From an uncultured Rhodobacterales bacterium (lineage in GTDB: Bacteria > Pseudomonadota > Alphaproteobacteria > Rhodobacterales > Rhodobacteraceae), in assembly GCA_937901055.1 (NCBI GenBank), contig CALCGO010000459.1, forward strand, positions 1 to 11,452: a stretch of 11,452 nt of DNA, written 5' to 3'. A model generated the notes under the pieces. The model did no database searches. It saw only the letters and a program-made list of their open reading frames with translations, and was not told where the DNA came from. Below, piece by piece: positions 7,658 through 11,452 of this stretch. How positions within the stretch are numbered: the stretch's first letter is position 1; every line of letters begins with the position of its first letter. A program made the position numbers and the translations under genes.

Positions 7658-8803
7658 TTAACCCTTTACGTCTTCCCAAAAGCTCTTAACTTTGCTGAAG
7701 AAGTCGCTAGACGCTGGGTTGTTCTCGCTACTCAGTTCTTCGAATTCCTTAAGCAATTCTTTTTGCCGTGAAGTCAGGTTAACCGGCGTTTCAACCGCCA
7801 ATTCAATATACAAATCGCCAGCCCCACCACCACGCAACGATGGCATGCCTTTGCCACGAAGCCGAAGTTGTTTGCCGGATTGCACACCTGCAGGAACTTT
7901 CACGCGAGAACGTCCACCATCCAATGTCGGCGCTTCAAGTTCACCACCAATCGCGGCAGTCGCCATGGAAATCGGTATTTGGCAGAACAAGTTCTGGTTC
8001 TCGCGCTCGAAAATCGCATGCGGCTGCACTTCGATGAAAATGTACAAATCACCGGTAGGTCCACCACGCAAACCTGCTTCGCCTTCGGCAGCTAGGCGAA
8101 TGCGAGTGCCCGTTTCAACGCCCGCCGGAATACTTACATTCAGCGAGCGGTTCTGTTGAACGCGCCCAGCGCCCGCACAAGTGCCACACGGGTTTTTGAT
8201 AATTTGACCACGGCCCGAACAAGTCGGACAACCACGTTCGACAGTAAAGAAGCCCTGTTGTGCACGAACTTTGCCCATGCCCGAACAGGTCGGGCAAGTT
8301 GTCGGCTCTGCACCACCTTCGGCGCCCGTTCCGCTACAGGTGTCGCAACCCACTGAACTTGGCACAGAAATCGTCGCTTGTTTGCCAATGTAAGCTTCTT
8401 CAAGGGTCACGCCCAAGTTATAGCGTAAGTCCGAGCCGCGCGTGGCACGTTGCCCGCCACGACGCCCGCCGCCACCTGTGAACCCGCCAAACAAATCGTC
8501 GAACACATCTGAAAATGCGCTCCCGAAATCGCCTTGTCCCGGGCGGAAACCGCCACCCGCGCTGGCACCTGTGCCACCTTCGAACGCGGCATGACCATAA
8601 CGGTCGTACGCTGCCTTCTTTTCAGGGTCTTTCAGGATGTCGTAGGCTTCGTTAACCTCTTTGAACTGCTCTTCAGCGTTAGGATTGTCCTGATTTTGGT
8701 CAGGGTGCAATTCCTTCACCTTGCGGCGATATGCTTTTTTCAGCGCGGCGGCATCGGACCCATTATCGGCCCCGAGCACGTCATAATAATCACGTTTCGC
8801 CAT
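7658..8803 (-). CDS. dnaJ: Chaperone protein DnaJ (Hsp40)
   Basis: A 381-residue class I J-protein that delivers unfolded clients to DnaK and stimulates its ATPase. Domains in order: J domain (about 4-70) with the essential HPD at 33-35; a Gly/Phe-rich region (about 75-117, with DVFDDLFGGF); the zinc-binding cysteine-rich domain with all four CxxCxGxG repeats (153-160, 170-177, 192-199, 206-213); and two C-terminal client-binding beta domains (about 215-340) followed by the dimerisation segment. The length is typical (about 370-390). The ATG at 8803 is supported by AAGGAAG (8817-8811 on the minus strand), 7 bases upstream. It lies 71 bases downstream of dnaK in the same orientation, separated by a stable hairpin that may lower dnaJ expression relative to dnaK. 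No defects seen. Confidence 0.98.
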   Translation of the reverse strand: MAKRDYYDVLGADNGSDAAALKKAYRRKVKELHPDQNQDNPNAEEQFKEVNEAYDILKDPEKKAAYDRYGHAAFEGGTGASAGGGFRPGQGDFGSAFSDVFDDLFGGFTGGGGRRGGQRATRGSDLRYNLGVTLEEAYIGKQATISVPSSVGCDTCSGTGAEGGAEPTTCPTCSGMGKVRAQQGFFTVERGCPTCSGRGQIIKNPCGTCAGAGRVQQNRSLNVSIPAGVETGTRIRLAAEGEAGLRGGPTGDLYIFIEVQPHAIFERENQNLFCQIPISMATAAIGGELEAPTLDGGRSRVKVPAGVQSGKQLRLRGKGMPSLRGGGAGDLYIELAVETPVNLTSRQKELLKEFEELSSENNPASSDFFSKVKSFWEDVKG

Positions 8804-8822
8804 GCGGAAACTTCCTTATCCA

Positions 8823-8854
8823 AACAAAACGGCCCGCCCAATCAGGGGCGGGCC
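8823..8854 (-). terminator. Hairpin in the dnaK-dnaJ gap, probable partial terminator/attenuator
   Basis: GGCCCGCCC (8831-8839) and GGGCGGGCC (8846-8854) form a perfect 9-bp GC-rich stem with a 6-base loop. Read on the minus strand, the stem is followed by GTTTTGTTTG (8830-8821), a broken U tract. It probably stops part of the transcription leaving dnaK, with read-through to dnaJ, or acts as a processing or 3'-stability structure. The interrupted U tract argues against full termination, and dnaJ has no other evident promoter nearby. Confidence 0.65.
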
Positions 8855-8866
8855 AGATTTTGTTGC

Positions 8867-8882
8867 AAGCCTGATTAGGCTT
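8867..8882 (-). other. Small hairpin spanning the dnaK stop codon
   Basis: AAGCCT (8867-8872) and AGGCTT (8877-8882) form a 6-bp stem with a 4-base loop over the dnaK stop (8875-8877). On the minus-strand RNA its loop AAUC is complementary to GAUU in the loop of the GC-rich hairpin 13 bases downstream. The pairing can extend to 10 bp with one G.U (8870-8879 with 8837-8846) if both hairpins open. Confidence 0.5.
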
Positions 8883-10785
8883 TGTCTTCTTCGTCGAGGT
8901 CTTCGAAGTCTGCGTCAACAACATCGCCGTCATCAACACCACCCTCAGCAGCGCCAGCTTCGGCTTCAGCAGCTTCCTGCTGTTCCTTGTAGATGGCTTC
9001 GCCCAGTTTCATCGCCGCCTCAGTCACGTCCTGACTGCGGGTTTTGATGGCTTCTGCATCGTCGCCTTCCAGCGCTTCTTTCAGGTTCTTGATCGCCATT
9101 TCGATAACTTCGACTGTTGTCGGATCAACCTTCTCGCCGTGCTCTTCGACCGATTTCTCGGTGCTGTGAATCAGGCTTTCAGCGGAGTTACGCGCCTCGA
9201 CCATTTCCTTCTTCTCTTTATCAGCCTCGGCATTGTCTTCGGCTTCACGCACCATTGCTTCGATATCCTCGTCAGAAAGGCCACCGGATGCCTGGATGGT
9301 GATCTTCTGCTCTTTGCCCGTGCCTTTGTCTTTAGCGGACACGGACACGATACCGTTGGCATCGATGTCAAATGCAACTTCGATCTGTGGAACACCACGT
9401 GGTGCTGGCGGGATCGCTTCAAGATTAAACTGGCCGAGCATCTTGTTGTCGGCAGCCATCTCGCGCTCACCCTGGAACACACGGATTGTCACAGCGTTTT
9501 GGTTATCTTCGGCAGTCGAGAACACCTGACCCTTTTTAGTCGGGATCGTAGTGTTTCGGTCGATCAGGCGTGTAAACACACCACCCAAAGTTTCAATACC
9601 AAGCGACAGAGGCGTCACGTCCAGAAGAACAACGTCTTTAACGTCACCCTGAAGGATACCAGCCTGAATTGCAGCGCCCATGGCAACCACTTCGTCTGGG
9701 TTAACACCCTTGTGAGGCTCTTTACCGAAGAATGCAGTCACTTCTTCGATTACCTTTGGCATACGCGTCATACCACCAACCAGAACAACCTCGTCGATGT
9801 CGCCTTTGGTTAGGCCAGCATCTTTCAATGCAGCAGCACAAGGTTTCATAGACGCTTTGATCAAGTCGCCAACCAGCGATTCCAATTTTGCGCGAGTCAG
9901 TTTCAAAACCAAGTGCAAAGGCTGGCTCGTTTTTGGGTCCATCGTGATGAACGGCATGTTGATTTCAGTCTGGGATGCGGAGGAAAGCTCAATCTTGGCT
10001 TTCTCGGCACCTTCTTTAAGACGCTGAAGTGCCATCTTGTCGTTCTTCAGATCAACGCCATTTTCTTTTTTGAATTCTTTGGCAAGATACTCAACGATGC
10101 GCATGTCGAAGTCTTCACCACCAAGGAATGTATCACCGTTTGTGGATTTCACCTCAAATAGACCGTCGTCGATTTCCAAGATGGATACATCAAATGTACC
10201 GCCACCAAGGTCATAAACAGCAATCGTTTTGCCGCCTTCTTTATCAAGGCCATACGCCAGCGCCGCCGCTGTTGGCTCGTTGATAATACGCAGCACTTCG
10301 AGGCCGGCAATTTTGCCCGCGTCTTTTGTCGCCTGACGCTGTGCGTCGTTGAAGTAAGCTGGAACAGTGATAACGGCTTGCGTTACACCTTGACCAAGAT
10401 AATCCTCGGCAGTTTCTTTCATTTTGCCCAAGATGAATGCGGATACCTGCGACGGGGAGTATTTCTCACCCATTGCTTCAACCCATGCGTCGCCTTCGCC
10501 ACTGTCAACGATCTTGTATGGAACCATGTCCATATCTTTCGTTACCATTGGATCATTAATCCGGCGACCAACGAGGCGCTTAATGGCGGAAAGTGTGTTC
10601 TCAGGGTTTGTAACAGCCTGACGTTTCGCAGCCTGACCAACCAGACGCTCATCATCTGTGAAACCAACGATCGATGGCGTAGTACGCGCGCCCTCGGAGT
10701 TTTCAATAACTTTTGCCTGAGCACCATCCATGATGGCCACGCAGGAGTTTGTAGTTCCAAGGTCAATACCGATAACTTTAGACAT
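8875..10785 (-). CDS. dnaK: Chaperone protein DnaK (Hsp70)
   Basis: A 636-residue ATP-dependent chaperone that binds exposed hydrophobic segments of client proteins with DnaJ and GrpE as partners. The nucleotide-binding domain (1 to about 383) shows phosphate loop 1, GIDLGTTNS (6-14), the catalytic lysine region (Lys70), NEPTAAALAYGLD (169-181), phosphate loop 2, DLGGGTFD (192-199) with the conserved Thr197, and LVGGMTRMP (335-343). The interdomain linker is VVLLDVTPLSLG (385-396). The substrate-binding beta domain (about 397-505) and helical lid (about 506-605) follow, ending in an acidic tail, DADFEDLDEED (624-634). Length is typical (about 630-640). The ATG at 10785 has AAAGGAAG (10797-10790) just upstream. 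It is first in a dnaK-dnaJ unit with an apparent RpoH-type promoter about 100 bases upstream. Confidence 0.99.
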   Translation of the reverse strand: MSKVIGIDLGTTNSCVAIMDGAQAKVIENSEGARTTPSIVGFTDDERLVGQAAKRQAVTNPENTLSAIKRLVGRRINDPMVTKDMDMVPYKIVDSGEGDAWVEAMGEKYSPSQVSAFILGKMKETAEDYLGQGVTQAVITVPAYFNDAQRQATKDAGKIAGLEVLRIINEPTAAALAYGLDKEGGKTIAVYDLGGGTFDVSILEIDDGLFEVKSTNGDTFLGGEDFDMRIVEYLAKEFKKENGVDLKNDKMALQRLKEGAEKAKIELSSASQTEINMPFITMDPKTSQPLHLVLKLTRAKLESLVGDLIKASMKPCAAALKDAGLTKGDIDEVVLVGGMTRMPKVIEEVTAFFGKEPHKGVNPDEVVAMGAAIQAGILQGDVKDVVLLDVTPLSLGIETLGGVFTRLIDRNTTIPTKKGQVFSTAEDNQNAVTIRVFQGEREMAADNKMLGQFNLEAIPPAPRGVPQIEVAFDIDANGIVSVSAKDKGTGKEQKITIQASGGLSDEDIEAMVREAEDNAEADKEKKEMVEARNSAESLIHSTEKSVEEHGEKVDPTTVEVIEMAIKNLKEALEGDDAEAIKTRSQDVTEAAMKLGEAIYKEQQEAAEAEAGAAEGGVDDGDVVDADFEDLDEEDKA

Positions 10786-10789
10786 GTGT

Positions 10790-10797
10790 CTTCCTTT
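10790..10797 (-). promoter_or_regulatory. Ribosome binding site of dnaK
   Basis: On the minus strand AAAGGAAG lies 4 bases before the ATG at 10785. It is strong and not part of the leader hairpin at 10812-10842, so that hairpin does not obviously hide the site. Confidence 0.8.
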
Positions 10798-10811
10798 CTA
10801 GCGGCGAGTGT

Positions 10812-10842
10812 GAAGTTCGAGTCCATTATGGCCCTCGACTTC
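10812..10842 (-). promoter_or_regulatory. Hairpin in the dnaK 5' leader
   Basis: GAAGT-T-CGAG (10812-10821) pairs with CTCGACTTC (10834-10842) as 5 + 4 bp with one bulged base. A further CCA/TGG pairing (10823-10825/10829-10831) can extend it across a small internal loop. It lies between the predicted promoter and the ribosome site, within the transcribed leader. A second small CCCC/GGGG stem (10857-10871) lies upstream. The leader may affect mRNA stability or temperature response; this is inference. No CIRCE (HrcA) element is present. Confidence 0.45.
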
Positions 10843-10885
10843 TTCCCATAAGGTAACCCCCAAAAGCGGGGATCGTTTGAAGGGT

Positions 10886-10914
10886 ATATAGGAGGCGTTT
10901 TTGCAGGCTACAAC
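10886..10914 (-). promoter_or_regulatory. Probable heat-shock (RpoH/sigma-32) promoter of dnaK
   Basis: On the minus strand GTTG (10914-10911) is followed after 18 bases by CCTATAT (10892-10886). The alphaproteobacterial heat-shock consensus is CTTG, 17-18 bases, CYTATNT. The -10 box matches fully, the -35 box at three of four positions, and the spacing is right. The same stretch also reads as TTGTAG, 17 bases, TATATA, a poorer sigma-70 match. Transcription would start near 10878-10880, giving a leader of about 95 bases before the dnaK ATG. Confidence 0.6.
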
Positions 10915-10993
10915 CGCATACAAGGGGTCTTTTTCACGTTTTTTTGAAGTAAATGCGGAATCTTCGGGTTTTCGGCCAACTGATTCACAATCC

Positions 10994-11443
10994 TTAAGAA
11001 AAATAGTGCCGCGTTATCCATTCCGCGACCAATGCCGGCTTTTCGCTATCCTCGATTTCGATCGTTACTTCCATGGTCTGCGTAATCTCTCCGGCACTCA
11101 CATTGATCGCGGTAAGCAAAAACCGCCCACGGATCCGCTTGCCGCTGTTAACCGGCGCGATAAATCGAATCCGGTTGAAACCATAGTTAACGCTGTGGAC
11201 CAATCCATTGACCAGTGGCACTGCATCCTCGGCCATTGCGCTTAGCATCGACAGCATCAAAAATCCGTGGGCAATGGTGTCACCAAAAGGGGTGTCTTTG
11301 GCGCGGTCGGGATCGACATGAATGAACTGCTGATCTTCGGTCACATCGGCGAATAATCCGATGCGCTCTTGATCCATAAGAAACCAGCGGGAAACGCTAA
11401 CCTCTTTGCCAAGCAACGCTTCCAAATCTTTGGGGGTGATCAC
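10994..11443 (-). CDS. MaoC-family dehydratase (hot-dog fold; R-specific enoyl-CoA hydratase-like), 5' end uncertain
   Basis: A 149-residue protein of the MaoC dehydratase/hydratase type. It has the hot-dog active-site segment FADVTEDQQFIHVDPDRA (31-48), where Asp37 and His42 correspond to the catalytic Asp/His pair of R-specific enoyl-CoA hydratases. It then has TPFGDTIAHGFLMLSML (51-67) and VNYGFNRIRFIAPV (85-98), both typical of the family. Such enzymes hydrate trans-2-enoyl-CoA or related acyl-CoAs; the substrate here cannot be told. The start given is GTG at 11443, which yields a family-typical length and N-terminus, but no ribosome site is visible. The frame stays open to the window edge at 11452, so the true start may lie just upstream. 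It reads toward dnaK, 208 bases away, and is functionally unrelated. No clear terminator follows it. Confidence 0.88.
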   Translation of the reverse strand: MITPKDLEALLGKEVSVSRWFLMDQERIGLFADVTEDQQFIHVDPDRAKDTPFGDTIAHGFLMLSMLSAMAEDAVPLVNGLVHSVNYGFNRIRFIAPVNSGKRIRGRFLLTAINVSAGEITQTMEVTIEIEDSEKPALVAEWITRHYFS

Positions 11444-11452
11444 GTTAGCGCC

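Noticed and set aside
9139..9813. Open frame of 224 codons on the + strand antisense to dnaK
   Set aside because: It lies wholly inside the highly conserved dnaK gene. Long antisense frames opposite Hsp70 genes are a known artefact of their codon pattern, and have been misannotated elsewhere as an NAD-specific glutamate dehydrogenase. It has no separate ribosome site or recognisable domain.
10786..10993. CIRCE/HrcA operator in front of dnaK
   Set aside because: No TTAGCACTC-N9-GAGTGCTAA or close variant is present. The isolated GAGTG near 10806 has no partner arm.
10901..11245. Open frame of 114 codons on the + strand near the window end
   Set aside because: It overlaps the MaoC gene in antisense and the dnaK promoter region, and has no domain resemblance or ribosome site.

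Overview
This window is core-genome DNA from an alphaproteobacterium, most likely a member of Rhodobacterales (Roseobacter-like). Three things point there: the gene order sucC-sucD-sucA-sucB-(VOC gene)-lpd, protein sequences that closely resemble that group, and an alphaproteobacterial-style heat-shock promoter in front of dnaK. GC content looks moderate (low-to-mid 50s % by eye). The genus cannot be assigned from the sequence alone.

Layout. Positions 1-7590 (+ strand) hold the lower half of the oxidative TCA cycle. In order they are the 3' end of sucC, complete sucD, a strong intrinsic terminator, sucA (E1), sucB (E2), a small VOC/glyoxalase-like gene of unknown substrate, a 113-base intergenic stretch with an unusual repeat-bearing inverted repeat, and lpd (E3). 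A hairpin at 7600-7623 separates these from the minus-strand genes. Positions 7658-11443 (- strand) hold, in transcription order, a MaoC-family dehydratase (5' end at or beyond the window edge), a 208-base intergenic region with a probable RpoH-type promoter and a 5'-UTR hairpin, dnaK, a short gap with two hairpins, and dnaJ.

How the genes work together. SucA, SucB and Lpd form the 2-oxoglutarate dehydrogenase complex (2-oxoglutarate to succinyl-CoA). SucC and SucD convert succinyl-CoA to succinate with nucleotide triphosphate formation. DnaK and DnaJ form the Hsp70/Hsp40 folding machine; GrpE is not in the window. All catalytic motifs I looked for in the enzymes and chaperones are present, and no gene looks broken.

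Novelty. I see no mobile element, CRISPR array, defence system or obvious horizontally acquired island, and I do not think a new multi-gene system is present. The items worth a second look are the 11-bp-period TTGTGTACG repeats inside an inverted repeat just upstream of lpd, the uncharacterised VOC gene inside the 2-oxoglutarate dehydrogenase cluster, the paired hairpins with complementary loops between dnaK and dnaJ, and the dnaK leader hairpin. No gene-free stretch exceeds 300 bases.
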